Below are positions 36,401-47,285 of a stretch of 64,000 nucleotides of DNA, piece after piece. The stretch comes from Camellia lanceoleosa (lineage: Eukaryota > Streptophyta > Magnoliopsida > Ericales > Theaceae): positions 2,976,001 through 3,040,000 of the forward strand of contig CM045759.1 of the NCBI GenBank assembly GCA_025200525.1, written 5' to 3'. Below the pieces are notes generated by a model. The model saw nothing but the letters and a program-made list of their open reading frames with translations, was not told the origin of the DNA and did no database searches. The translations under genes and the position numbers were made by a program. Position 1 is the stretch's first letter; each line of letters starts with the position of its first letter.

Positions 36401-37578
36401 GTTTGGGTGCTCCTAAACTCTGAAGAACAGCCCCAAGTCGCTGCAATGGAGTAAGGATGCTTTGTGCTATGAGTTGATGAAGAAATGGCCCAAGAACAAG
36501 GGTGTTTGATGGTTGAATGGGAGAGATATAGTGAGAGATGGAGGGATATATGTATGTATATATCAGATATATCTATATATCTCTGGTTTTTTGTTCCAAA
36601 CATCCAACCTTTAACAATGGGGGAGAAGGGCTCTTTAAATAGGCAAAGGCAAAGGTTCTTGGCTTCTCCAAGAAGCCAAATGAAAGGGGCAAAGGGTGCA
36701 AAGGGTTTGTGGCTTATGTGAGAAGCTTGGACAGCTGGTAGGCTTCTTGAGGAAGCCAAGACAAGGGGTCAAGGCTTCCTCAAGAAGCCTTGAGCAAAGG
36801 GTGCACCAAAAAGGGCCAAAAGGTGGTTAAAGGGGTAAGTGATAGCTGCGGATCTCAGATGGCCGAGAGCCCTTCAACAAAGTTGAAGAGCGGCTCAAAA
36901 TAAGACACTTTGTAGTTTATGACCAAGTCCAATACAGCCCACAAGTACGCCTAAAATACCGTGCAAAAATAGGCTCAAAAAGAGGTAAAGAGGCAAGTGA
37001 CAGATGGAGATGTCAAACAGTAAAAGGTCCTTAATCAAACATGAAAAGGACCTCAAAATATGACTATCTCAAGTTTGGGTCAGAGCCCAAAAATGTAGAA
37101 CGAAGGTTCGGGAGCCGAAACACGCAGTTCGGGGCCCCGAAAGTGGGCTGTTAGGCACCGGAAGTGGTGTTCGACCACGAAGTTGGTCTCGGACCCCGTG
37201 TCCCTCGAAAGGAGTAAATAGGATGCATGCCAAAAACCGGGCAAATGGAGGTGGTTAGACGGTCCAACCGAGGCACACGGCCCGACGCTCAAAATCGGAA
37301 CCGACTCGAAATGGGAAAAATGGCCTGCGACCACAAAACGTAGCCTACGGCCACTGAGAGATGGTCTACGAGACCTCTCCCTCCCTTTGGGAAGAGAAAA
37401 CAGAGAAAACGGAGCCTGGTTCGTAAACCGAGGCAAAGCACAAAAGAGTCCAGAAGTCCGGAGGCAAGGCTCGTAGCCGGGACTCCGCAACCTCAGAACG
37501 AGCACAATATGCAATATCACCAAGCGCTCAATCGGTGACGTCTGAGTCTTGAGGACGGTCAAAAATGGGGTGTCTACA
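33432..37578 (-). mobile_element. 4147-bp LTR-type insertion in Tat gag
   Basis: Termini TGTAGACGCG...GGGTGTCTACA are flanked by the 5-bp duplication CGAGC (33427-33431 and 37579-37583). It splits the gag sequence RFKKAR/PEPEFV. It has no protein-coding region I can support. On minus it begins TGTAGACACCCCATTTTTG, a common plant gypsy LTR start. It contains a TGGCGACTCTG motif (about 33588-33598 on minus) like Athila/Tat primer-binding sites, 160 bp from its end. It is either a very long solo LTR or a non-coding (LARD-like) derivative. It is the youngest layer here, since it inserted after the Tat element. Its interior holds six related hairpin-bearing repeats. Confidence 0.8.
35755..37052. 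repeat. Six dispersed hairpin repeats
   Basis: Imperfect stem-loops at 35755-35784, 35914-35942, 36074-36101, 36234-36258, 36868-36895 and 37026-37052 have the form (G/A)CCCTT...AAGGG(C/T). Each is directly followed by a CAAAATA(A/T) string within a wider 100-150 bp repeat (GAGCCCAAAA, CATGCAAAA). Arms differ between copies but stay complementary, e.g. GTCCTC/GAGGAC, GGTCCTT/AAGGACC and CTACAA/TTGTAG. Confidence 0.6.
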
Positions 37579-37583
37579 CGAGC

Positions 37584-38929
37584 CTTTTTAAATCTGGCAA
37601 TAAACTGAGTAGCCTTTTCTTCAGGCCTTTGACTCAATCTTGCCAAGTCTACCATAGAAACCTCTGGCTCCGATTGGAAGAATTGGGCATGAAATGCCTC
37701 TTCCATTTGTTGCCAAGTTTGAATGGAGCCAAGTGTAAGGTTGATGTACCATACAAATGCTCCTTCAGTTAGAGAATTTGGGAATAATCTCAGTTTCATA
37801 TAGTCATGATTAGTAAATTCACCGCATTGAGCAGCAAACCTAGCAATATGCTCTACTGTTGATTGATTTCCACTTCTATAGAAAAGGGTAAAATCTGGTA
37901 TTCTGAATCTCCTTGGGTATTCATGTACCCTATCTACCCATTCTGGGTATGGTTTTTTGTATACAAGAGTCTGGACCCCCTGAGCCATCGGTCCACACAT
38001 CTCCCTAACAATATTAGCAATTTGGTTCCTAGGGACCATATTTTGTGCTTGCTGAACCACTACTGGAGGGACAAACACAGGATTTGGTGGACAAACTTGT
38101 GGTTGCGGTCCTCTTGGTCCATAAGGTGGTACATTTGTGACTGGTTGTCCCTGTGGTACAGGTGGCTGTTGGGGGTGTGGGTAACCTCTTTGAGCCTGTC
38201 TTGCGAAAGGACCTGCGAAAAGTGCTGGAACAGGTGTTGCGTCCCTTCCATTTGTGGGAAAACCTTCCAACCCCCAGGTATAAATTCGAATAAGGGATTG
38301 TTATACCCCCTAGTGCCAGGTGTGGCTTCGAACATGGGATTTGTAACCATTCTTACACCAGTTTCTTGTACTTAACCAGATCCACCCACTTGTATGGCTT
38401 CATTGTTAAGTATTGAGGCATTTTGGCCTGCTATAGGCCTCGAAATGGGTTCATACCAAGACTGAGGTGATGGTCTTTCATAGTTCTGGTTACTAGTTTG
38501 ACCATTAGAATGTCCATTAACTTGCATAGGCTGTTTGTCTTTAGTCAATCTTTGCTGAGGGACATTTAAAACTTCCTCTGTGTGTCTTGTGTTTGTTGGT
38601 TGGTGGTTATTCATTCGATCCAAAAAAGATGTTGCCCACCTTTCCATTAAGTTCATTAATTGTTGTCCCATAGCATCTACTAGGCCATCCCATGGATTGG
38701 TTGGCTGAGTAGATGGAACAGTGGATGGTCCAATTCCTTGGTTTCGTCCAATATTATGAACATATGGTTCTTGTCCCGAAGTACTGGTCTGTTCGACCAT
38801 AGGTTCTGACAATATGGGAGTTTCCATAGGATGTGTTACCACATTATCCTCTGAATTAGGTATTTCTACCTCTCTTTCTACGCCTTCTTCTAAGCGTTCA
38901 TTTTCTCCTTGTCGTCTTCGTCTAGTCAT
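37584..38929 (-). pseudogene. gag: Tat Gag, N-terminal part
   Basis: ATG at 38929 (MTRRRRQGENE) is just inside the right LTR and primer-binding-like site. A polar N-terminal region and a Pro/Gln-rich segment (about 38220-38080, PQQPPVPQGQP) precede the Retrotrans_gag core (VYKKPYPEWVDRVHEYPRRF, KLRLFPNSLTEGAFVWYINL, then ARLSQRPEEKATQFIARFKK). A stop near 38372 (TAA) and a frameshift near 38265 break the frame. It is cut at 37583 by the insertion and continues at 33431. Confidence 0.82.
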
Positions 38930-38937
38930 TTTAACAA

Positions 38938-38963
38938 GTCCCACTGGGCGTGCCAAAAATATA
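38938..38963 (-). promoter_or_regulatory. Primer-binding-like site of the Tat element
   Basis: On minus, directly after the LTR end and a short A/T spacer, the sequence reads TTTGGCACGCCCAGTGGGAC. It is in the position of a tRNA primer-binding site and has a TGGC start typical of this class; the tRNA was not identified. It lies 9 bp before the gag ATG. Confidence 0.5.
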
Positions 38964-39738
38964 TGTTGGCTTTTTGGCTTTCGAAGGGTATTTTTGTAAA
39001 TGCGAGCGTGCCAGCAAGGATCAATCAGTCCTTACAGAAATTATAATTGCCAACCAATTATCAGACGATTGTGTTTTAGTTCTTTCAATCTCAATGAAGA
39101 GGACTTTTACTGGTGGCTTGACTTAGGAGAAATTAAGCAAAATAACAGTGAAATGACGAACAACTAAAGTATTTCATTAAAATGAAAACTTACAATGATC
39201 CAAACTCAGCCTCGTAGAGGTTTACAGTGACGATCTACTTGGAACTACTCCTATGAACGAAGTACAGTGCAGGAATTTAAAGTGCAGGAATGTAAAGAAC
39301 AGGTATTTAAAGTACAGGAAATGTAAAGACTGGAAAAGAAAATATGAAGTAAATGACTGGTTTGTTGGATCTGAGGCTGGGGGCTTTTTCTGGGGGCTTC
39401 CCTGCTATTTATACTTGTCAAGGATGACCTTCGAACTACATTTCAAACCGTCGAACTGCTCCTACATGATCGCTAACCATGTTGCCTTATAAGTAGTTCC
39501 ACTATACCATCATTTGCAGTTAGGCTTCCTTCCTATATTTGAATTTGAATGTGAGTAACCGTTGGAGCCATGTCACCTTGCATCTCTTTACTGATCCAAT
39601 GCTACTCAGATCACGTGAGAACCAATATTAACTGCCACGTGTACGATCAGGATCAAAGACTTGACTAGTCTTCCTATATTACCCTTACTCTGCCACGTGT
39701 CGAATTGTGATTGACTTTTACAAAATATGTAGCCAACA
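38964..39738 (-). repeat. 5' LTR of the Tat element
   Basis: 775 bp, TGTTGGC...GCCAACA, matching 20376-21135 with about 34 substitutions by hand alignment and a 15-bp tandem duplication. Followed by the GACAT target duplication. Confidence 0.92.
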
Positions 39739-40202
39739 GACATCTATTTCTTATTGTATATACAATTAATGACCTGACAACTACAATACATATATTCTAA
39801 TAAAATTGTTAAAGTTTAATTCATTCTAAATTATTTTTCCATACTTTTTAAATAAATTTTATGTTATTTAATTTTAAAATTATTTTTAATTATTTATTTA
39901 GTTCGTGTGTTGCATGGGTTTAGATACCAATATTTGTTCTAATTGGAAAGGTCTCGCATATCAATTGATGCTTGACGTACATACACAATGAAATTTAATT
40001 CTTAGGTGTTGTTTGGAAATTGGAAGAGGTTTTCTTTTGGGTTAATTACAAAAAACATCTCAGAATTTTGCATGTTTTTCAATTTAAACCTCACAATTTA
40101 AATTTTAACAAATTAAACTCTAGAGTTTCATCCATGTTTTAATTTGGCTTCTCCGTCCATCTCTGTCATATTAAACTAACGAAAACCTGAACAGAATTTC
40201 AA

Positions 40203-41713
40203 ATTCAAATTCACATGTTTAAACACTTGTATCTCCCTCATCATAATTTCGTTTCGCCTCATTTTTTCGTCTTTGGATTCACCTCATGGCTTAGTTTTCA
40301 TTCCACTCTTCACATGCCTTGTTCCACATCTTTTTACTTGCTGTCGGAGTTCCGAAAGTTGGCTAAAAATAAGTGCTGTGTTTGGTTGTGTTTTGCAATC
40401 ATGATTCTACATCTTCATTCAAGTATCATGTTTGGTTACAGTTCTCAAAACATGTTTCCAAAACTTTGCACAAAACACTGTCTCAAGCGTGATTTTCGGA
40501 ATTTTTTTTTTCAAATTTCGCCTAACCGGTCGTCCCACCGATTAACCGAAACAGTGCAAAAAAAAAATTATTTTTTTTTATTACAATTTACATAGGTTAA
40601 TTTTTATATATTCAAAAAAAATATTTTCTGATTTTTTAAATTTTTTTTATGTGTTTTAATAGAATTTTGAGTTGTATGTTTGGTTATGAGTTATAAGTTT
40701 TTGTATCAAACATCATATGTCACATCAAAAATTCCCCATTCAATTCAAAACTCTTTTCAAAACTCTTCACCAAACAAATTTTCCTCACTCAAATCATAAT
40801 TCTAAAACTCACAAACTCAAAATACAACTCATACTCTCAAATCATATTTTCAAAACTCTATCAAACGCAACCAAGTTTTTTCTCTCTTTGGGCAAAATTT
40901 TCATATTCAAACCCATATGTTCAAACACTTGTATTTCCTTCGTCGTAATTTCGTTTCGCCTCATTTTTGTGTCGTTAGATTTACCTCATGGCCTAATTTT
41001 CATTCCATCTCTCATATACCTTGTTTCACCTCTTTTTACATGCCGTCAAATCTTTGAAATTTGGCCAAAAAATAAGCTCTTTTTTCTTTTTTTTTATCTT
41101 CTTCTTTCTCATTCGTGGCTTCTCCTGGCTTGCTGCTACTATTGCTACTCATCATTATCTGCAAGATGAGGTAGTGGTGGTAATGGTATTGCATCTCCAT
41201 TGCCAAGAATAATGTTGTGATAGTAGAGAGAGAGAGGGAGAGAGAGAGAGAGAGAAATCTTATTTTTGGCCAACTTTCGAAATTTCGACGGCATACAAAA
41301 AGAGGTGAAACAAGGCATATGAGGAGTGAAATAAAAATTAGGCCACGAGTCGAATCTAATGACACAAAAATGAGGTGAAACGGAGTTACAATAAGAGAGA
41401 TACAAGTGTTTGAATATGTGGATTTGAATATGAAAATTTTGCCAAAGAGAGAAAAATCTTATTTTTGGCTAACTTTCAGAGTTTTGATGGCAAGTAAAAA
41501 TATGTGAAACAAGGCTTATGAAGAATGATATGAAAACTAGGCCATGAGCTGAATCCAACGACGCAAAAATGAGGCGAAATGGAGTTGCAACGAGGGAGAT
41601 ATAAGTGTTTGAATATGAAAATTTTGACTGGAGAGGAAAAAAATCTTATTTTTAGCCAATTTTCGGAGCTCCGACGGTAAGTAAAAAGATGTGGAATAAG
41701 ACGTATGAAGAGT
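40203..41713. repeat. ~175-bp modules in head-to-tail and inverted copies
   Basis: A module containing CACTTGTATCTCCCTC, TTCGTTTCGCCTCATTTTT, CATGGCTTAGTTTTCATTC and CTGTCGGAGTTCCGAAAGTTG occurs in + orientation at about 40203-40376 and 40912-41085. It occurs inverted at about 41260-41430, 41457-41620 and 41646-41713. The last copy is cut by the CACTA element and continues at 49714-49830. A transcript would fold into a long stem. Confidence 0.75.
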
Positions 41714-42120
41714 CCCTACAACAAAATTGAGTTTTTACGGCTTCACATCAACGGCATATAATAAATGCAAGCTGTGGTTTTTCACTTTTACGACTTGCTT
41801 TTTTTGCATGTTGTAAATAATTTCCCAACCACGACGTGTCTATTGCGTACGTCATGGATGCTAATAACGATGATATTTTTACAGCTTGGAATGTTAGCTG
41901 TAAATAATAAAACTTTCTATAACGTGCATATGGCATGCCATTAATACATCAACTATCTACGGCACGCGTACACCAACTGTTAAAAATATTAAACATTTCA
42001 CGGTGCACAAAAAGTCAACCGTTAAAAATTACACTTTTCACGGCGCACAAAAAGTCAGTCGTTAAACATGTCACTTTTCACGACATACAATTTATGTCGT
42101 GAATGGTATAATCGAAAAAA
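41714..42120. repeat. Left subterminal repeats of the CACTA element
   Basis: Repeated short motifs around ACGGCGCACAAAAAGTCA and CCGTTAAAAAT (about 41960-42110), with ACGACGTG, CACGGTGCAC and related forms in both orientations. Such arrays bind CACTA transposase. A matching array of similar motifs lies at 49390-49713 on the right. Confidence 0.7.
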
Positions 42121-42856
42121 ATAGGCGCCAAAATAAAATAATTTAGTGCCAATTACCAACAAATTTTTTTTTTGTTTATTTGGTTTCAGTTTTTTAAAAA
42201 TTGAGGTTTTTTTTTTTGTTTTTAGTGAATATTTTTAAAATTTTAAGATTTTTTTTAAAATTTTTTAGATGCACCTTACTTAAGATGTATGTAAAAAGTA
42301 AACTATTTGTGGAAAAATATTTTAAAAAATTAATAAATACACAAAAATAGGAAAAATATATTGAATTTTCATTTTTTTTGTACTTTTGGTATTTAGTGAT
42401 TTTCTTTTTCACGAAAATTATACTTTTTAATTGTATTTATGTTAGGTGTGTCTAGAAATTAAAACAATTACTTACAATATTAAAAAAAAAATTAGTAAAA
42501 ACAAAAAAAAAATTGAAAAACAAAAAAGTAGAATTTTCTGAAAAGTGTTTTCAAAAAACTGGAAACAAACATGGTAATTAGAATTTTTTATTTATTTATT
42601 AAAATGCTGACTCTTTGGCTTATAATGGGCTCTAATCACAAAGGAGCATAGAAAATTGATCTAGCAAAATTGAGAAGAGGGAGGGTTCGAAAATTGGCTC
42701 CAAGGGGAAAGGGTTTCAATCTCTCACTTTCTCTTTGATGATGGAAAGTCTGATGATTCCAAATCAGTCGAATCAAACCCTTGTTCGACACAACAAGATC
42801 GTAGAATTGATTTTTAGGTTTGATTTGGGTGAATGGCGAAGAGAGAGAAACCCTAA
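42121..42856. other. CACTA interior, left part
   Basis: AT-rich to 42600. A less AT-rich stretch at 42620-42856 (CCAAGGGGAAAGGG, GCGAAGAGAGAGAAACCC) looks like part of a captured leader or exon but has no recognisable protein. It continues across the gypsy insertion at 46726. Confidence 0.4.
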
Positions 42857-43353
42857 TGTCACGACTCAAACCCGTCCCTATAGGTTCAGCATTGTAATCG
42901 GCCAGTAATTCGAGATTACCAAAGGCCTTCCTGTACAAATCAAATTATCGGGGCTAGTAGAAGCTAATATAGAAGAAAATAAAAGTCCAACGAGCTGTGA
43001 AAACTTAAATGAAACAAAATGAACATTTATATATATATATATATTTACCCATATATACATCAATCGATGACAAGGTTGTATGTCAAAACATAAACAAAAG
43101 AGGTATTACATTCCATTATCAACAGATACACAAAAATGAAAACCATTCATGACACGTGATTGAATCCCAAAAGGGTGATCTTTGGGCCACCTAAAAGCCT
43201 TAGTACATGACTGATAAGAACCTCGCAGGGAGGCACAAAAGCTAGCTTGACAAAATTGATGCAAAGTCGACGCTACTACATCCCCTCCTATACTAGATCA
43301 CCTACAAACATATATCCAAGAATGAGTTTCTATTGTTTCTTGTACAATTTCAG

Positions 43354-44165
43354 GTCCCAACAAAGGTCTATCTCCAACCTCAGCCCAACAAATCAGTGAT
43401 CGACATTTTCTGCCATATAAAGCCTCGTATGGTGCCACGCCAATGCTTGAATGAAAGTTGTTATATGCAAATTCAACTAAAGACAGATGAGTCTCTCAAT
43501 TTCCTTGAAAGTTCAGTACACACATATGTAACATATCTTCCAACGTTTATATTGTCCTTTTTGATTAGCCATCTGTTTGCGGATGGTATGCACTGCTCAA
43601 TCTCAATTCAATCCCTAACGCATTTTATAAACTTTGCCAGAACCTCAAAGTAAATTTCAGATCCCTATCAAAAACAATTGACACAAGCACTCTATGAAAT
43701 CTCACAATTTCATTGATATGCAGTGTAGCTAACTTATCCACATTATAAATTGTTTTGACAGGCAAAAAATGAACAGATTTTGTCAAATGGTCAAAAATTA
43801 TCCAAATTGAATCCATACCTCTATTGGATCGAGGCAGTCCAACAACGAAATCCATTGTGATGTGTTCCCATTTCCATTCAGGTATTGGTAATGGTTGTAG
43901 TAATCTCACGAGTTATTGATGTTCCGCTTTGACTTGTTAGCACTGTAAACACTTGGACACAAACTCAGCAATTTCCCTTTTCATTCCTAGCCACTAGGAA
44001 TTTTTTTTCAAGTCTTGGTACAGTTTTGTATTCCTTGGATAGATGGAAATTTTGACCTGTGAGCTTCTTGTTTAACTCACTTCTTCAATTTTGAATTATT
44101 GGCACACATAATTTTCCTTGGAATTTCAACACATTCTTGTCCAAGGTAAAGTCTGGCATCGGCTT
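43354..44165 (-). pseudogene. Gypsy integrase fragment
   Basis: Minus-strand sequence encodes a chromovirus-type integrase: a broken HHCC region (about 44100-43920), then WEHITMDFVVGLPRSNRG (catalytic Asp), [16 protein letters not shown] and EALYGRKCR near the end. Several stops and frame changes. It stops abruptly where an LTR fragment begins, so the C-terminal domain is deleted. It is joined head-to-head to plus-strand gag at about 44165. Confidence 0.8.
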
Positions 44166-45381
44166 GGATCGTCATTCATCAATATGTTGATGTCCAGGAT
44201 AGAGCTCTGATGGCTAAGGCAAATATTGCTGCACTAAACCAAGCAAAGACACTAGTGATTGAGTGGAAGGTTAAAAGACAGGGATTCAACTTTAAGAAGG
44301 GCAAGAATAACTCAAACAATTCACAAAACAAGAGATAGAATACAGGATCATCAAATAACTCCAGCCAAGGGAATGATACACCCATCTGCCTGGAATGTGG
44401 AAAAAAACATAAAGGAGCTTGCCACAAAATTTCTAGAGCATATTTTCGGTGCGGGAAAATAGGCCATATGATTAAGGATTGCCCACTAGGGTCCCAAAGC
44501 ATAAGTCGACCCATGACAAGTTCAGCCGCATCAGCTTCAACACCAAGGTCTAATCCGAAAGCGATTACGGAGAAGGAAACTTTGAAGCAAGGCAGGGTTT
44601 TTGCGCTTGTACTGAGGGATGTGCAGAATACAGAGACGGTTGTATCAAGCATGCTCCCTATCTGTATCCAGCATGCATATGTTTTGATTGACTTGGGGTC
44701 TACGCACTCCTTTGTGTCTTATGCTTTTGCTCCAAAATTAACTAGACCCTTAGAACTAATGAATTACCTGTTAGCTATATCATCTCCAATTGGAGGCTCT
44801 ATGACCTGTGCGTATATGTATCCTGCATGTAGATTACCGTTGGGGACATGATTTTATATGTTGATTTGTTGCCTTTAAATATCGCTTATTTTGATGTAAT
44901 CTTGGGGATTGATTAGTTATCGAAATATAGTGCTACTATTGACTGTTTGACTAAACAAGTTATATTCTAACTATCTGAATTACTTGAATTTACATTTACT
45001 GGAGTTGGTGTTGTACCTCCCCCATACTTAATTTCTTCCATAAAAGCGAATAAGTAGATTAATAAAGGCTGTCGGGGATTTTTATGCTCTGTGTTAAATA
45101 TGCCAACTGTTGCTAAACCCAATGTGGATAGCATTCCTATAGTTAAAGATTTCCCAAATGTTTTTCTAGATGATTTTCCAGGAAATTTGATTAAAAGAGA
45201 AATTGAGTTTATGATTGAGATAGTCCCAAGTGCACAACCAATTTCTAAAATGCCGTACCAAATGTCAACCACTGAATTGAAGGAGTTAAAAACCCAATTG
45301 CAAGAGTTGATAGACAAAAAGTTTATCAAGCCTAGTACATCATTGTGGGGTGCCCTAGTATTATTTGTGAAAAAGAAATAG
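44166..45381 (+). pseudogene. Gypsy gag-protease-RT fragment
   Basis: Plus strand: the end of Gag with a zinc-knuckle region (CLECGKKHKGAC...RCGKIGHMIKDC, 44390-44480; the CCHC knuckle is complete in the second half), then a protease active-site loop IDLGSTHSFVSYAF (Leu-Gly in place of Ser-Gly). The start of RT follows (DFPNVFLDDFPG, 45150-45185; IEFMIEIVPSAQPISK; LKTQLQELIDKKFIKPS). Stops at about 44335 and in 44850-45060. Cut at 45381 by an LTR fragment before the RT catalytic core. Confidence 0.8.
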
Positions 45382-45384
45382 TAG

Positions 45385-45810
45385 TGTCGACCTTGCATCA
45401 GTTTTGTCAAGCTAGCTTTTGTGCCTCCCTGCGAGGTTCCTATCACTCATGTACTAAGGCTTTTGGATAGCTCGGAGATCACCCTTTTGGGATTTAATCA
45501 TGTGTCATGAATGGTTTTTATTTTTGTGTAACTGTTAATGATGGGAATGTAATCCCTTTTTTGTTTATGTTTTGACATACAATCTTGCCATCGATTGATG
45601 TATATATGGATATATATATATATAAACATTCATTTTGTTTCATTTAAGTCTTCACTGCTCGTTGGACGTTTATTTTCTTCTGTATTAGCTTTCGCTAGCC
45701 CCGATAATTTGATTTGTACAGGAAGACCTTTGGTAATCTCGGATTACTGGCCGGTTACGATACTTAACTTATAGGGGCGGGTTTGGGTCGTGACAGAGTG
45801 GTATCAAAGC
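45385..45810 (+). repeat. LTR 3' part with initiator-Met primer-binding site
   Basis: An inverted copy of 42857-43320 (about 410 bp, highly similar), ending GTTTGGGTCGTGACA at 45795, followed after GAG by TGGTATCAAAGC (45799-45810). This is one base from the usual initiator-tRNA-Met primer-binding site. A leader with a ~110-bp direct duplication follows (about 45900-46000 and 46015-46115). Confidence 0.85.
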
Positions 45811-46245
45811 ACGAGTTATACCGCACATTGTCAATTCCAATTCTTGGAACTTCTGTTTACTGTATTGATAGCTATCATATATGTCTGTTTGGTCTTCATG
45901 ATCGTCTGTTCGGTCTTTATGATCGTCCGTACTGTTCTACTATTAGATGTACCACGTATAACTACTATGCTTTCTGTATGAAATATGTATTCGTTAAGCA
46001 TATGATTCTGTTTTTATGGTCTTCATGACCATTTGTACTGTTCTGCTATTGGATGTACCATATGTAACTACTATGCTTTCTGTATGAAATATGTATCCGT
46101 TAAGTATATGATTCTGATTTTCTGTTACTGTTATAATTAATCAATTTGACTTACTATAAGGACATCATTTATAACCTCTTTACACTATTGTTATTCACTA
46201 ATAAGCTCTAGCTCATTCTTGTATATGTATGTAGGTATTCCAGTG

Positions 46246-46725
46246 TAGAAAGGGACGTAATAGCGTCGACCTTGCATTAGTTTTGTCAAGCTAGCTTTTG
46301 TGCCTCCCTGCGAAGTTCTTATTAGTCATGTACTAAGGCTTTTGGGTGGCCTGGAGATAACCCTTTTGGGATTCAATCATGTGTCATGAATGGTTTTCAT
46401 TTTTGTGTATCTGTTAATGATGGGAATGTAATCCCTTTTTTGTTTACATTTTGACATACAACCTTGCCATCAATTGATGTATATATGGGTATATATATGA
46501 ATGCTCATTTTTTGGCGGACTTGATGCCTATGTTTTCCCTTGGTCCTCCAAACTCAATTTACTTCCGATATTCAGACACATACTAACATGTCTGTCAATC
46601 AAAACTAAGTCAAATAGCACATGGCACACAATTAACACACACATATAAGCATATAAGTCACATGTAAATACATAATTAAGGTAAGCCATAAGAAGTAACA
46701 GTTAATTAAGAAGGCGGGTGTTACA
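46246..46725. repeat. Two LTR pieces in opposite orientation
   Basis: 46246-46504 repeats the plus-strand LTR section at 45385-45640. At about 46505 the sequence switches to the minus-strand LTR start, ending GGCGGGTGTTACA at 46725. Confidence 0.65.
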
Positions 46726-47285
46726 CCTAAAACCCCTCATTCCTTAATTAGAAATTTCAAATAATCTTCTCTCTCGTTTTCCTCTACTCTTTTTGATTCA
46801 TTAGCCCTAATTCAGTTTCCATCTCCAAAATCACCATTGTTACTTACTCAACATCCACATTGAAGTTTGTCTCTTTTGAATCTTCAAACTTCTGGTGAGT
46901 TATCTTCTTGAATATATATATATATATATATATTTATTTTAATGCCCCTTTTGTATGTCATTCATAAGATATGTTTGTATATATTTATGATTATGATTAT
47001 TATTAGTGGAATTATATAAATATAGCATTTCATTATGAATGATGGTTTTGGGTAGGAATGTTGATACTAGATTTGTGTTTTGTAAATCAGAGTTGGAATG
47101 CAATTTTTTATTTTATTTTTATATATAAATAAATCAGGTCATGAAACGTGTTAATGTTGTGCTCCCATGTGTGGAAGATGTGGTATAGGGTTGATGAAAC
47201 GGTGGGGATTGCAGTGGGTTATGCTTCCCATTTTGTTGATTTGTACATATTGGTGAGCATTTTACTCTATTGTTACATTTTTCAG

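Larger units (their letters stand above)
20376..39738 (-). mobile_element. Tat-lineage Ty3/gypsy retrotransposon with antisense genes (19.4 kb)
   Basis: Near-identical LTRs (20376-21135 and 38964-39738) begin TGTTGGC and end GCCAACA. They are flanked by the 5-bp target duplication GACAT (20371-20375 and 39739-39743). Coding order on the minus strand is gag, protease, RT, RNase H, a second RNase H, integrase. A dual RNase H and large size mark the Tat lineage. A purine tract (GTGCGGGGGGTAA on minus) adjoins the left LTR, and a primer-binding-like site adjoins the right LTR, so the right one is the 5' LTR. About 6 kb between integrase and the left LTR carries two genes on +. Without the 4.1-kb nested insertion the element is about 15.2 kb. 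My hand alignment of the LTRs finds roughly 34 mismatches in 760 bp, mostly transitions, plus one 15-bp indel. Confidence 0.92.
42857..46725 (-). mobile_element. Scrambled Ty3/gypsy copy bounded by one TSD
   Basis: The segment starts TGTCACGACTC and ends GGGTGTTACA, the two ends of one minus-strand LTR family (TGTAACACCC...GTCGTGACA). It is flanked by CCTAA (42852-42856 and 46726-46730). Inside, order and strand are mixed: LTR 3' part (-, 42857-43333), integrase (-, 43354-44165), gag-protease-RT (+, 44166-45381), LTR 3' part (+, 45385-45795), primer-binding site and leader (+, 45799-46245), LTR part (+, 46246-46504), LTR start (-, 46505-46725). Confidence 0.75.

Noticed and set aside
37080..37578. 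Open frame on minus running on from Tat gag, suggesting a longer Gag
   Set aside because: The tail beyond RFKKAR reads through the end of the 4.1-kb insertion; the true gag continues at 33431 after the CGAGC duplication.
44179..44652. 157-codon minus-strand frame
   Set aside because: Opposite strand of the gag zinc-knuckle/protease fragment, which has clear motifs on +.
46726..47100. Independent promoter/5' UTR of a functional gene
   Set aside because: It lies within the CACTA boundaries and leads only into a thioesterase fragment.
47148..47285. Extension of the thioesterase exon upstream to 47148
   Set aside because: The translated residues do not match the family around the catalytic Ser, and a polypyrimidine-AG acceptor precedes 47286; more likely intron.
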